In this document: positions 7,504-15,993 of the stretch, one piece after another
Layout: the number at the start of each line of letters is the position of its first letter
Numbering within the stretch: position 1 is the stretch's first letter
Source: Cyclobacteriaceae bacterium
Lineage (GTDB): Bacteria > Bacteroidota > Bacteroidia > Cytophagales > Cyclobacteriaceae
NCBI GenBank assembly: GCA_028285685.1
Contig: JANQOR010000038.1
Location: 372,001 to 436,000, forward strand
Reading direction: 5' to 3'
DNA length: 64,000 nt
Position numbers and translations under genes: made by a program
Notes under the pieces: model-generated
What the model was told of the DNA's origin: nothing
The model's input: only the letters and a program-made list of their open reading frames with translations
The model's database searches: none

Positions 7504-9678
7504 CTATTTAATGGTTAGCTCTTCAGTTTTCTTGATGTCAGTTCCTAGCCGCTGTAGGTAGGCGATCAATGCTACAATCTCCACATCCGGGCTAACTCTC
7601 AGTCCTTCAACAGCAAGGCCTTGCGATATCCTTTTTGCCTGTTCTTCGGCATCCGCGAGTGCCTCGGTATCAAATCCTTCGGGATAAGGAACTCCTAAGG
7701 TCTGCATTGCTCTGATCTTATCGGGCAATCGCTCCTTGTCCCAGTCTTGTTCAAAAAGCCACGGATACGGAGGCATAATGGAACCTGGCGACATACTTTC
7801 CGGTTCTAGCATGTGATAGAAATGCCAACTGTCAGGATATTTTCCTCCCAGCCGATGCACGTCGGGGCCTGTCCGTTTGGATCCCCATTGAAATGGGTGA
7901 TCGTAAACATATTCTCCTGCCTTCGAGTACTCAAGATCATTCGGGTCATACCTCATCACTTCTGATCGGAAGGGACGGATCATTTGAGAATGACACGTGT
8001 AGCATCCCTCTCTGACGTAGATGTCCCGTCCATTTAACTCTAAGGGTGTATATGGCTTCACAGTAGATATAGTCGGGACGTTTGATTTGATCAGGAATGT
8101 TGGAATAATCTCGATCGCACCTCCAATAGCAACCAAAATCAGACTTCCGACCAACATTCGGACCGGCTTCCATTCAAACATTTTTCGGTGCCAGTGTTCC
8201 GAGGTTTTCGAGGCATATTCCTTGAGAAGCGGAGCCGCTTCGGCTTTTTCTTCCCTTAAAAAGCTTCCAGCTTTGGCAGTTTTAACCAAATTGTACACCA
8301 TGATGAATACTCCTGATAGGTATAGTACGCCACTGAATGCTCTTAGCGCGTACATTGGAATGATCTGAGTGACAGTCTCCAGGAAGTTGCTGTATACCAA
8401 TGTCCCATCAGGGTTAAATTGCTTCCACATTAAGCTTTGAGTAAAGCCAGCCCAGTACATAGGTAGGGCATAGAAAATGATGCCTAGTGTACCTATCCAG
8501 AAGTGTGCATTCGCCAATTTTTGTGAGTGCAACTTGGTCCCGTACATCTTGGGAATGAGGTAGTACAACATAGCGAATGTCAGGAACCCGTTCCAGCCGA
8601 GCGCACCCACGTGAACATGAGCCACTACCCAATCGGTGAAATGAGCTATGGCGTTTACACTCTTGAGCGACATCATCGGCCCTTCGAATGTGGCCATTCC
8701 ATAGCAGGTCACAGCAACCACCAGAAATTTTAAAATGGCGCTTTCACGAACCATATCCCATGCTCCGCGAAGGGTAAGGAGACCGTTCAGCATACCACCC
8801 CACGATGGAGCGATCAACATGACAGAAAATACTACTCCCAGTGATTGAGCCCAATCGGGAAGTGCGTTGTATAAGAGGTGATGTGGTCCCGCCCAGATGT
8901 AAATGAAGATCAATGCCCAAAAATGAATGATGGAGAGACGGTAGGAGTAAATGGGACGCCCAGATACTTTTGGGATGAAATAGTACATCAATCCCAAGTA
9001 GGGTGTGGTCAAAAAGAAAGCAACCGCATTATGTCCGTACCACCATTGTACGAGAGCATCCTGGACCCCGGCATACCAGGAGTAACTTTTCATAAATGAA
9101 ATTGGAAGCTCGAAGGAATTTACGACATGCAACATCGCAACGGTCACAAAAGTGGCGATGTAAAACCAGATAGCCACATACAAATGCCGCTCCCGACGTT
9201 TCATAATGGTCAGGAACATGTTCAAACCAAAAACAACCCAAATCAAGGTGATGGCAATATCAATTGGCCATTCTAGTTCCGCATACTCCTTTCCTGTTGT
9301 TAGCCCAAGCGGAAGGCTTATTGCTGCTGATAAAATGATAAGTTGCCAACCCCAAAAGTGTATTCGGCTAAGCAAGTCACTGTACATCCTTGTTTTGCAA
9401 AGACGCTGAAGGGAATAGTAGACCCCCGCAAAGATCCCGTTTCCAACGAAAGCGAAAATCACCGCATTTGTGTGAAGTGGTCGGGCTCTTCCGAAGGTTG
9501 TGTACTGCAGGCCGAAATTTGCTTCCGGCCATACAAATTGCAAGGCCACCAGCAATCCCACGGACATTCCTACAATCCCGAAGATTGTAGTTGCGATTAG
9601 AAAATTTCGGACGATTGTGTTGTCATAATAAAAAGTGTCCAAACCGGTACCTGATGCTGTTTCTTGATTGTCTGACAT
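7504..9678 (-). CDS. ccoNO: Fused cbb3-type cytochrome c oxidase subunits I and II (CcoN-CcoO)
   Basis: 724 residues made of two proteins usually encoded separately. Residues ~1-490 are the CcoN heme-copper core with ~12 helices and the heme/CuB histidines in RPLHTNAV, WYGHNAVAF, GPHHLLYN and AHVHVGALGWNG. Residues ~515-724 are CcoO: a membrane anchor, then a cytochrome c domain with Cys559-Tyr-Thr-Cys-His563-Ser-Gln and a downstream heme-ligand region (MSPGSIMPPYPWL). The fusion is typical of Bacteroidota. It catalyses reduction of oxygen to water at low oxygen with proton pumping. It is preceded by ccoS and followed by ccoQ in one operon. Confidence 0.97.
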   Translation of the reverse strand: MSDNQETASGTGLDTFYYDNTIVRNFLIATTIFGIVGMSVGLLVALQFVWPEANFGLQYTTFGRARPLHTNAVIFAFVGNGIFAGVYYSLQRLCKTRMYSDLLSRIHFWGWQLIILSAAISLPLGLTTGKEYAELEWPIDIAITLIWVVFGLNMFLTIMKRRERHLYVAIWFYIATFVTVAMLHVVNSFELPISFMKSYSWYAGVQDALVQWWYGHNAVAFFLTTPYLGLMYYFIPKVSGRPIYSYRLSIIHFWALIFIYIWAGPHHLLYNALPDWAQSLGVVFSVMLIAPSWGGMLNGLLTLRGAWDMVRESAILKFLVVAVTCYGMATFEGPMMSLKSVNAIAHFTDWVVAHVHVGALGWNGFLTFAMLYYLIPKMYGTKLHSQKLANAHFWIGTLGIIFYALPMYWAGFTQSLMWKQFNPDGTLVYSNFLETVTQIIPMYALRAFSGVLYLSGVFIMVYNLVKTAKAGSFLREEKAEAAPLLKEYASKTSEHWHRKMFEWKPVRMLVGSLILVAIGGAIEIIPTFLIKSNVPTISTVKPYTPLELNGRDIYVREGCYTCHSQMIRPFRSEVMRYDPNDLEYSKAGEYVYDHPFQWGSKRTGPDVHRLGGKYPDSWHFYHMLEPESMSPGSIMPPYPWLFEQDWDKERLPDKIRAMQTLGVPYPEGFDTEALADAEEQAKRISQGLAVEGLRVSPDVEIVALIAYLQRLGTDIKKTEELTIK

Positions 9679-9710
9679 GGATCGTTAGGTTTTTATTGTC
9701 TTTTTAGTGT

Positions 9711-9926
9711 CTAGTGTCCCTTTTTCTTTTTTGCTTCGGACTTTTGCTGGATTCCATCACTGCCCAATGAGTTTGAGACCTCAGAGATACCATCTTCAAA
9801 GAGCATGCGGATAGAGGGAGTGTAATCATCCTCAAACTGTCCAGTCCTTGCAGCCCACAGAAAAGCGAGCAAAAACCCACTGGCCAGTAGTAAGCTGAAA
9901 GCGATAAGGATAAAAATTACACTCAT
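9711..9926 (-). CDS. ccoS: CcoS, cbb3 oxidase maturation protein
   Basis: 71 residues. One N-terminal helix (VIFILIAFSLLLASGFLLAFLWA) is followed by ARTGQFEDDYTPSIRMLFED, the CcoS signature (a tryptophan-containing end of the helix, then GQFDD and P..R.L). CcoS is required for inserting heme and copper cofactors into CcoN. It is the first gene of the minus-strand cbb3 operon, 32 bases ahead of ccoNO, with the FNR-like palindrome about 66 bases upstream of its start. Confidence 0.92.
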   Translation of the reverse strand: MSVIFILIAFSLLLASGFLLAFLWAARTGQFEDDYTPSIRMLFEDGISEVSNSLGSDGIQQKSEAKKKKGH

Positions 9927-9983
9927 AGAAGAACAAGATTAGCTGGCGCCAACACGGTGTGGCATGAGTGATGCTATGGTACG

Positions 9984-10001
9984 AACTGATTTTTGTCAGT
10001 T
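9984..10001. promoter_or_regulatory. CRP/FNR-type operator upstream of ccoS
   Basis: Perfect inverted repeat AACTGA-TTTTTG-TCAGTT, with the TGA-N6-TCA geometry of CRP/FNR-family sites. It lies in the divergent gap between ccoS (minus) and the plus-strand membrane protein at 10092. The same core with the same TTTTG spacer occurs upstream of ccoI at 12902. Assignment to an FNR-like oxygen regulator is inference; the regulator gene is not in this window. Confidence 0.7.
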
Positions 10002-10091
10002 TTGTATTTCTTGATGAAGAAATATCAGCTCAAGGGCTAATAACGATCATTTCCTGGAGCCGCATTGGGAGGCATTTTTGGCGAAAAAGAA

Positions 10092-10475
10092 ATGGAAACT
10101 TCAGTTTTAATCGCAAGAATATTGGCAGTTGTCTACCTATCCGTTGGGCTAGGTCTTTTGTTTAGTAGAAGCTATTATGAAAATGCCTTCAGAAGAATTC
10201 TGGATAACCCCATCTATTTGTTCCTGGGTGGCTGGGTAGCAACTTCTGTCGGTGTAGCCATGGTGCAATACCACAATATTTGGGTCAACGATTGGCGTTC
10301 ACTCGTTTCAGTGGTGGCCTGGGTGGCGCTCATCAAAGGAATCTTACTGTTGTCATTTCCCAATTTTGTTAAAGCTTTCGAGCCATGGTTCACACGTCGT
10401 GGACTTAACAATTACATTATGCCTATGGTGATTCTACTGGGAGTTATTTTCGGATGGTTCGGCTTTTTTGTGTGA
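10092..10475 (+). CDS. Small integral membrane protein convergent with ccoI, unknown function
   Basis: 127 residues with four hydrophobic segments (about 4-21, 37-55, 68-86, 105-125) joined by short loops, some aromatic and basic (RSYYENAFRRILDN, NFVKAFEPWFTRRG). No family I can name. I chose the ATG at 10092, giving METSVLIARIL; an upstream in-frame ATG at 10065 would add nine polar residues. Its 3' end overlaps the ccoI 3' end by 32 bases on the opposite strand. Its start is about 100 bases downstream of the FNR-like palindrome, so it may share oxygen control with the oxidase. Confidence 0.65.
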   Translation: METSVLIARILAVVYLSVGLGLLFSRSYYENAFRRILDNPIYLFLGGWVATSVGVAMVQYHNIWVNDWRSLVSVVAWVALIKGILLLSFPNFVKAFEPWFTRRGLNNYIMPMVILLGVIFGWFGFFV

Positions 10476-12825
10476 CTAGTAAGGTCACAAATCCCACCAC
10501 TGTTACGGAACTAATCGGCATCAGTATGGCGGAGATCAAAGGAGTTAGATAACCAGTTACAGCGAAGGACAATCCAACCAGATTATATAGAAAAGAGATC
10601 CCAAATGCTAGGAAGACAATAGTGATCACCTGCTTCGAAAATGAAAGGATGTCTGGAATTTTGGTGATCTGATCGGAGCTAAGGATCGCATCACATGCTG
10701 GGGAAAATTGATGAATGTTTTCTGATACGGCTATTCCCACTTCTGCTTTCTGCAGGGCACCGGCATCATTTAGTCCATCACCGATCATTAGTGTCGGCTT
10801 GGTTTGACCATCAAGAAAGTTTAGTTTGTCTTCCGGCTTTTGGTTGAAATGGAGCCCCTCGAAATAAGGCTCCAGGTTTTCCCGCTCTGAATCATTGTCT
10901 CCAGACAGTAGAACCAAGTGGTGGTCATCATTTAGTTTAACAAGCGTTTTAAATATTTTTTCTCGGTAGGTAGCTTTCACCAAGAAGTAGCCTAGGTACC
11001 CATCAACACTGACATGAACGTTCGATTGATTGGGGCTGCCTTCGAATTCCTGTCCTAAAAATTGAGCGGACCCAACCTGTACCCGATGACCTTCTAGCTC
11101 GGCGGTAAATCCCTTTCCCGTCTCCTCATTAAAGGATGTCAAGGGCATCTTTTGACAAGCGGGAAGTTGCTCACTGATGACTCTGCTTAAGGGGTGTGCA
11201 GAGTTCGACATTGCGGACTTCAACAATTGTTGCTGCCGGTCTGAAAGTGGCTTGCCAACAAATTCGACTTCAGAGCTATTAGCTGTCAGAGTTCCGGTTT
11301 TGTCAAAGACAATAAGATCAATTTTTGCCAGTGACTCAACAACTTCGGCACTCTTCAAGTATAAGCCACTTTTCCCCAGCACGCGCATGGCATGGCCATA
11401 GGCAAAGGGTAGGGTGAGTGCCAACGCACAGGGACATGCAACAATCAAAACTGCGGTGACAGCATTCCAAATCATGTTAGCATCATTCATAGCCCAGTAA
11501 ACGCCCGTAAACAGTGCGATCAATATAATGGCCCCCGTGAAGTATTTGCTGATTTTGTCAATCCAGGTGGCGATTCTCTTACGGTCCTTTGTAAAAACGT
11601 CTCTGTTCCATAATTGTGTGAGTTCACTTGAACTCACACTTTTATCCAATTGAATGAGTATAGCGCTCCCTTTTTGTCTTCCTCCCGCATAAACTACCTG
11701 GCCTTCTTCTTTAAGCACCGTGCGCGACTCGCCAGTAACAAAACTGTAGTCTATGTTTGCTTTCCCACTTTTGACTTTTCCATCCGCCGGAATAAGTTCG
11801 TCGTTGTGAATTATGACCAGGTCTCCCTTTTTTAGTTCTTTCACTTGTCGTTGAACTTCCTGATCCTCAATAATACAAGTCACCGATACGGGGAAATATG
11901 AGGTGTAGTCTCTTTCAAAAGACAAGGCTTGGTAGGTCTTACTCTGGTACCACTTTCCAATGAGAAGAAAGAAGACCAACCCTGCTAGAGAATCTACGTA
12001 GCCAGGTCCTGTGTAAGTAACTATTTCATAGACGCTTCTTGTAAAAAGCGTAAGGATACCAAGAGCAATAGGCACATCAATATTCAGTGATTTCTGCCTC
12101 AGACCAGCCCATGCCTTGCTGAAGTAGTCTTTTGCAGAATAAAGCATCACTGGAAGAGACAGGACCAAATTAATCCAACCAAAGAGCCGTTTGAATTCGT
12201 CGTTTAGTAGGGACTGGCTATCAAGGTATTCCGGCATGCTTATTAGCATCGCATTGCCAAAACAAAAACCTGCGACGGCAATTTTGATTCCTATATTGCT
12301 TTTCGAAACATGTCTTTTGGTTTTGTCAAGACTGTTCAATGAAACATCCGGAGGATATCCCAGCTGGGAGAGCAGGATGGCAACCTGCTTGAGAGTGATC
12401 TCTTTGTGGTTAAAAGAAACTGAAGCCTCTTTTTTTGTAAAGTGAACTTCTACCCTGAGAATGCCTTTATTTATTCTAGGTAGGTGTTCGAGTAAATAGA
12501 TACATGAGCTGCAATGGATTCCTGGCAGGGAGAATCCGACCATAGAAAGAGATTGATCTCGAAAGGAAAGAAATTGTGATTGAATGTCTTCATTGTCAAG
12601 AATGGCGTACTTTCGCTCGGCCTTGATCTGTGACCAGGAGGCATTTTCCAATGACGTTTCCTGGTAGTATTTCCCCAGGTTGCTGTTTTCCAGTAACTCA
12701 AACACCGCCTTACATCCATAGCAACAGAATGGGTCCGTTCCATGCCGAATCGAGTCGTCACAGGGATCTCCGCAATGAGTACATTCAAGGAGTTCTTCCA
12801 AATACTGGTCAGGGGCTGATATCAT
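10444..12825 (-). CDS. ccoI: CcoI, copper-translocating P-type ATPase for cbb3 assembly
   Basis: 793 residues. The N-terminus has a cysteine-rich metal-binding segment (CTHCGDPCDD, FCCYGCKAVFELL) and an HMA-like domain with GIHCSSCIYLLEHL. Eight membrane helices follow, with the intramembrane copper motif Cys464-Pro-Cys466, the actuator motif TGES and the phosphorylation site DKTGTLT (Asp508), then MIGDGLNDAGAL in the hinge. CcoI/FixI exports Cu(I) for the CuB site of CcoN. It is transcribed separately from the ccoS-led operon, from a promoter with a TAGATTTG element and its own FNR-like operator. Confidence 0.95.
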   Translation of the reverse strand: MISAPDQYLEELLECTHCGDPCDDSIRHGTDPFCCYGCKAVFELLENSNLGKYYQETSLENASWSQIKAERKYAILDNEDIQSQFLSFRDQSLSMVGFSLPGIHCSSCIYLLEHLPRINKGILRVEVHFTKKEASVSFNHKEITLKQVAILLSQLGYPPDVSLNSLDKTKRHVSKSNIGIKIAVAGFCFGNAMLISMPEYLDSQSLLNDEFKRLFGWINLVLSLPVMLYSAKDYFSKAWAGLRQKSLNIDVPIALGILTLFTRSVYEIVTYTGPGYVDSLAGLVFFLLIGKWYQSKTYQALSFERDYTSYFPVSVTCIIEDQEVQRQVKELKKGDLVIIHNDELIPADGKVKSGKANIDYSFVTGESRTVLKEEGQVVYAGGRQKGSAILIQLDKSVSSSELTQLWNRDVFTKDRKRIATWIDKISKYFTGAIILIALFTGVYWAMNDANMIWNAVTAVLIVACPCALALTLPFAYGHAMRVLGKSGLYLKSAEVVESLAKIDLIVFDKTGTLTANSSEVEFVGKPLSDRQQQLLKSAMSNSAHPLSRVISEQLPACQKMPLTSFNEETGKGFTAELEGHRVQVGSAQFLGQEFEGSPNQSNVHVSVDGYLGYFLVKATYREKIFKTLVKLNDDHHLVLLSGDNDSERENLEPYFEGLHFNQKPEDKLNFLDGQTKPTLMIGDGLNDAGALQKAEVGIAVSENIHQFSPACDAILSSDQITKIPDILSFSKQVITIVFLAFGISFLYNLVGLSFAVTGYLTPLISAILMPISSVTVVGFVTLLVTQKSRTIRK

Positions 12826-12872
12826 ACATTCAGTCTAGGTATGTCCGTAGACAATCGACTTTCATCGACTGT

Positions 12873-12880
12873 CAAATCTA
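12873..12880 (-). promoter_or_regulatory. Predicted -7 promoter element of ccoI
   Basis: Read on the minus strand this is TAGATTTG, an exact match to the Bacteroidota TAnnTTTG element. A start site about six bases downstream would lie near 12867. That places the centre of the palindrome at 12902-12917 about 42 bases upstream, the class II activator position of FNR/CRP proteins. No -33 TTTG is visible, as expected for an activator-dependent promoter. Confidence 0.55.
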
Positions 12881-12901
12881 GAAGAAGGCTATAGGCAGAG
12901 G

Positions 12902-12917
12902 ACTGACTTTTGTCAGT
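12902..12917. promoter_or_regulatory. CRP/FNR-type operator upstream of ccoI
   Basis: Inverted repeat ACTGA-CTTTTG-TCAGT, sharing both half-sites and five of six spacer bases with the site at 9984-10001. It is centred 84 bases before the ccoI start codon and about 42 bases upstream of the predicted transcription start. Two copies, one per cbb3 transcription unit, support a common regulator. Confidence 0.72.
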
Positions 12918-13025
12918 TTGGATTTTGAGGTTTATCAGCACTCACATTTCGAAGAGTTCGTTGATCGTTTATGTTTGATAAGAAGGTCATAAATGCTTTA
13001 TTGCTTCACTGTCTGAGGATGTTTC

Positions 13026-13946
13026 TCACTCCTCTTCTTCGGCAAGATCTTGCTCCTGCTTGTTCAGCACCCATCGGAAGTCCTCTTCTTCCATTTCGAT
13101 GAATCTAAGGTATCCCTCAGGATCAATGAATGGTGTGGGATCTGTTGGGGAATCACGCTGACGAAGTTTTCGTTGCAGGTTAAACCAATCGGTGTGTGAA
13201 GCCAGGAATATATCTGCTGGAAGGTTTTTTAATGTTTTGAAACTGTTTTCATAGTCTTCTCGAATTCCGGGATAGGTCTCCGGCTCTACCAGTGACACAA
13301 ATGGGCTCATGGTCAAACTACCGATGCTAACTGCAAGATATTCACGATCACCGTCCTTGACAGGGAAAGACCATGACGTACATCCCGGCGTGTGACCGGC
13401 AGTCACGTGAGCAGTGAGTTCGATTGCACCCACACGAATTTTTTGACCATCCTCGAAACGATGATCGACTTTCACTGGGGGAAATGTTGCAATACCCATA
13501 AATTGGGCAAACCTGATGGGCCCTAACGTTGGTTCACCCTTGCCGCCGGCTTCAATGATGTCGGCATCTGCATTGCTAACCCACAATTCTGCACCCGATG
13601 CCTCCTTCAAGGCAGCAAGCCCTCCGGCATGATCTGCATGGGCATGTGAGTTCACCAATACCTTCACATCTCTGATGTCAAAACCAAGTTTAGAGATACT
13701 CTCTATGATGGTTGTTGCTGTTTCCGGGTATGCTCCATCGATCAACACATGTCCTTCGGGGTCTGTCAAAAGAAAGGAAGTAACATTTGTAGTCCCTACA
13801 TGGTAGAGATTTCCTACAATCTGAAATGGACCCACTGGTATCTGCCTATTTTTTTTAATCGCAGATTGCCACAAATTAAAAAGGACAATGAAGGCTATTA
13901 AAAAAAAGCCACCACAACCCAATACGATCTTTCGTTTTCTGGTCAT
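13026..13946 (-). CDS. Subclass B3 metallo-beta-lactamase-type hydrolase
   Basis: 306 residues with a single N-terminal hydrophobic helix (VLGCGGFFLIAFIVLFNLW), then the metallo-beta-lactamase fold. The zinc ligands follow the B3 pattern: SHAHADHAGG (H-x-H-x-D-H), AGHTPGCTSW and LASHTDWFNL. The B3 strand GSLTMSPF, the YPGIREDY helix and RFAQFMGI are also present; there is no B1/B2-type cysteine ligand. B3 enzymes hydrolyse penicillins, cephalosporins and carbapenems, though some relatives act on lactones. The mature enzyme would be periplasmic, possibly membrane-anchored. creD lies about 370 bases upstream on the same strand. Substrate range cannot be read from sequence. Confidence 0.85.
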   Translation of the reverse strand: MTRKRKIVLGCGGFFLIAFIVLFNLWQSAIKKNRQIPVGPFQIVGNLYHVGTTNVTSFLLTDPEGHVLIDGAYPETATTIIESISKLGFDIRDVKVLVNSHAHADHAGGLAALKEASGAELWVSNADADIIEAGGKGEPTLGPIRFAQFMGIATFPPVKVDHRFEDGQKIRVGAIELTAHVTAGHTPGCTSWSFPVKDGDREYLAVSIGSLTMSPFVSLVEPETYPGIREDYENSFKTLKNLPADIFLASHTDWFNLQRKLRQRDSPTDPTPFIDPEGYLRFIEMEEEDFRWVLNKQEQDLAEEEE

Positions 13947-14250
13947 TTTTTGTTGAAATTTTAGTTAAACAATAGGGGAATAGTTTGAGCAAATGATTAT
14001 CCAGCACTTTTAGATGAATAGAAAATTGTGAAATGAACACGCCGACAACAGAATCGATTGCTTGAATGACTTGGCAAGCGCAGCATGTAGTTTGGGATGT
14101 TGTTTTTCCCACTGCTTCTATACAAAAACTGAATTCCGAGGCATTGGCTGATGAATGAAATGTTGTCATAGAATCGAGTGGAACTTCCAAAAGCAATCTC
14201 AGCAGAAGCATTGCTGCAAATAAGTCGACTACCACATACGAGATTCTCAT
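13876..14250 (-). CDS. Small cysteine-containing exported protein, DUF6660-like (tentative)
   Basis: An open frame between creD and the B3 enzyme. From the ATG at 14250 it gives 124 residues; an upstream ATG at 14280 would add ten. It begins with a hydrophobic stretch (MRISYVVVDLFAAMLLLRLLL), has a mid-protein TCCACQV cluster and ends in hydrophilic sequence. That layout (short signal, CxCC cluster near the middle) resembles DUF6660 proteins found near metal efflux genes, but the match is weak. Its last 71 bases overlap the start of the B3 gene in another frame, and codon quality is poor towards the end. It may be a decayed gene or a chance frame. Confidence 0.3.
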   Translation of the reverse strand: MRISYVVVDLFAAMLLLRLLLEVPLDSMTTFHSSANASEFSFCIEAVGKTTSQTTCCACQVIQAIDSVVGVFISQFSIHLKVLDNHLLKLFPYCLTKISTKNDQKTKDRIGLWWLFFNSLHCPF

Positions 14251-14314
14251 GCTAAATGTCTTAAAAAGGTAGATGCCCACTCAATCAAAATGAGCAGGCA
14301 TCTCTCTTTCACAA

Positions 14315-15652
14315 TTACCCAGTTTGAATATTTAAATCATACCAATTCACTTTTCGTGTGAAGTACATGGTCAATGCGAGAATGATGGTGAGACCGATGC
14401 TTCCTAGCAGCAAGGCATAATCAGCCAGTTGAATCGTCACAAATAGAAAACTGTAGATGCCACCAAGAGTAGGTACTAAGAGCAGGGATAATCTTCTTTC
14501 CTTGAAGACACTGAAGGAGTAAAGTGTGATCATTGTCACAATACCGATCGCGGCGACAGCATACGCGAAATTGAAATTTGAATGTTCGGAGATGGATACA
14601 AGCAGAGTATAAAACAGGCACAAGGCCAATCCTACCAAGGCATACTGGAACGGATGGATTTTTCGCTTGTTTAGAATTTCGACCAAGAAGAAAACTAGGA
14701 AGGTAAGTGCGATGGTCATCACGGCATACTTTGCTGATCGCATGGATTTTTGATAATCGTCCAACGGAAGAATGAGATCAACTCCAAATGAGGAGGTTTT
14801 CATGCCTGCACTATTTTTTGATCCGACCCATGATTGGGGATAATTTCTGTTCAATTGCAGGATTTTCCAGTTTGCAGTGAAACCATTTTCATCCACTTTT
14901 CTTGTGTCAGGTAAAAAGTTGCCGTCAAAGCTTGGTGAGGCCCAAGAGGAGGCGACTTGCACATTAGTTGTACTTCCAATTGGGACGAATGACATATTTT
15001 GACTTCCCTGCAAGTCGAGGCTGAAATCAAATACAATTGTTTCTCCGGGAGATTGAGGTGTGAGAGGAGTATAAACCGTAATTCCTGACGCAATTAGATC
15101 TTTGACTCTTGAGCCAGGTTCGACATTAAGTTTTCGATCACCCCATTTTATAGTGACATTGTTTTGAATGCCACGAAGATCCGAAATACCAATGGTGAGG
15201 AAGGCTTGATCATATTTGATCTCCTTCAAGTTGTGCTGATCCGTAAAAGTAGGGATTTCAAAATCTCCTGAAATATGCAAATTGGACTCGTAAACGACTA
15301 CTTCATAAATCCCTCGACTGAGACGCTGCGGTTCAATATTACCTGTAACATTCAGGTTCTTAGGCAATATATGCCAATGCATGGTTGATCTGACCGTCTT
15401 ATCCTCCTTCTCGTACTCGAACTCCACCGGTATAGAGAGTATTGGGCCGTTGACATCTTGATTTTCAGCCCATTTTGAGCTTACCTCTGCTGTGGCCCGA
15501 TCATTTAAATTCTCTCGCTCGCTTATGATTGATTTGATCATTGAGGTGGGGATTAAGAGCAGTAGCATCAAAATTGTGATGGTTAGAAGTTTGAGCATTA
15601 TGGAATTTTTAATCCAGTTGTTTACTCGTTCAATGGGTTCGCCTTCTATCAT
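14315..15652 (-). CDS. creD: CreD family inner membrane protein
   Basis: 445 residues: an N-terminal helix (LKLLTITILMLLLLIPTSMI), then ERENLNDRATAEVSSKWA, the CreD signature. A large periplasmic beta-rich region (~45-300) with GDFEIP and TIGISDLRGIQNNV follows, then five to six C-terminal helices containing HPFQYALVGLALCLFYTLLVSISEH, highly conserved in CreD. The role is envelope integrity; in some Gram-negative bacteria creD is co-regulated with beta-lactamases. One of two identical palindromic operators lies 17 bases before the start codon, tying it to the small winged-helix regulator just upstream. Confidence 0.93.
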   Translation of the reverse strand: MIEGEPIERVNNWIKNSIMLKLLTITILMLLLLIPTSMIKSIISERENLNDRATAEVSSKWAENQDVNGPILSIPVEFEYEKEDKTVRSTMHWHILPKNLNVTGNIEPQRLSRGIYEVVVYESNLHISGDFEIPTFTDQHNLKEIKYDQAFLTIGISDLRGIQNNVTIKWGDRKLNVEPGSRVKDLIASGITVYTPLTPQSPGETIVFDFSLDLQGSQNMSFVPIGSTTNVQVASSWASPSFDGNFLPDTRKVDENGFTANWKILQLNRNYPQSWVGSKNSAGMKTSSFGVDLILPLDDYQKSMRSAKYAVMTIALTFLVFFLVEILNKRKIHPFQYALVGLALCLFYTLLVSISEHSNFNFAYAVAAIGIVTMITLYSFSVFKERRLSLLLVPTLGGIYSFLFVTIQLADYALLLGSIGLTIILALTMYFTRKVNWYDLNIQTG

Positions 15653-15663
15653 ATTTTAGTATT

Positions 15664-15688
15664 TAAAAGTACTTTGTATTTCAAAGTA
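15664..15688. promoter_or_regulatory. Palindromic operator before creD
   Basis: Perfect inverted repeat TACTTTG-TATTT-CAAAGTA (15670-15688) preceded by TAAAAG. The whole 25 bases are identical to 16612-16636, upstream of the membrane protein/regulator pair. It ends 17 bases before the creD start codon. It probably binds the winged-helix protein encoded at 15703-15993. Confidence 0.72.
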
Positions 15689-15702
15689 TATAGTTAAAAA
15701 AA

Positions 15703-15993
15703 TTATTTAATAAGTTGTTCGATTGCCTTAATGTGTTTCATAAATTCCTGTCTTCCTTTTTCGGTAACTGAATATTTTGTGTTGGGCTTGCGGTCCAAAA
15801 ACTCCTTTTTGACTTTTACATACTCATTGCCTTCCAGCGATTTCAGGTGACTCGCTAAATTTCCATCCGTGAGACCAAGAAGATCCTTCAAAGACTTGAA
15901 GTCCAAATAGTCATTTACCATGAGCGCTGACATAATCCCCAGCCTCACCTTATTATCAAAGGCTTTATTTAAATCTTTGAGAATCTCCTTCAC
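15703..15993 (-). CDS. Winged-helix transcriptional regulator (HTH_34/ArsR-like)
   Basis: 96 residues from the GTG at 15991-15993, which overlaps the TGA stop of the preceding gene as GTGA. A longer frame would run back inside that gene. The protein is one winged-helix domain: LNKAFDNKVRLGIMSALM, DFKSLKDLLGLTDGNLASHLKSL (recognition helix), then the wing KVKKEFLDRKPNTKYSVTEKG. This family represses small Bacteroidota operons made of itself, a membrane protein and often creD. The two identical palindromes at 15664 and 16612 are its likely operators, implying autoregulation. Confidence 0.88.
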   Translation of the reverse strand: MKEILKDLNKAFDNKVRLGIMSALMVNDYLDFKSLKDLLGLTDGNLASHLKSLEGNEYVKVKKEFLDRKPNTKYSVTEKGRQEFMKHIKAIEQLIK

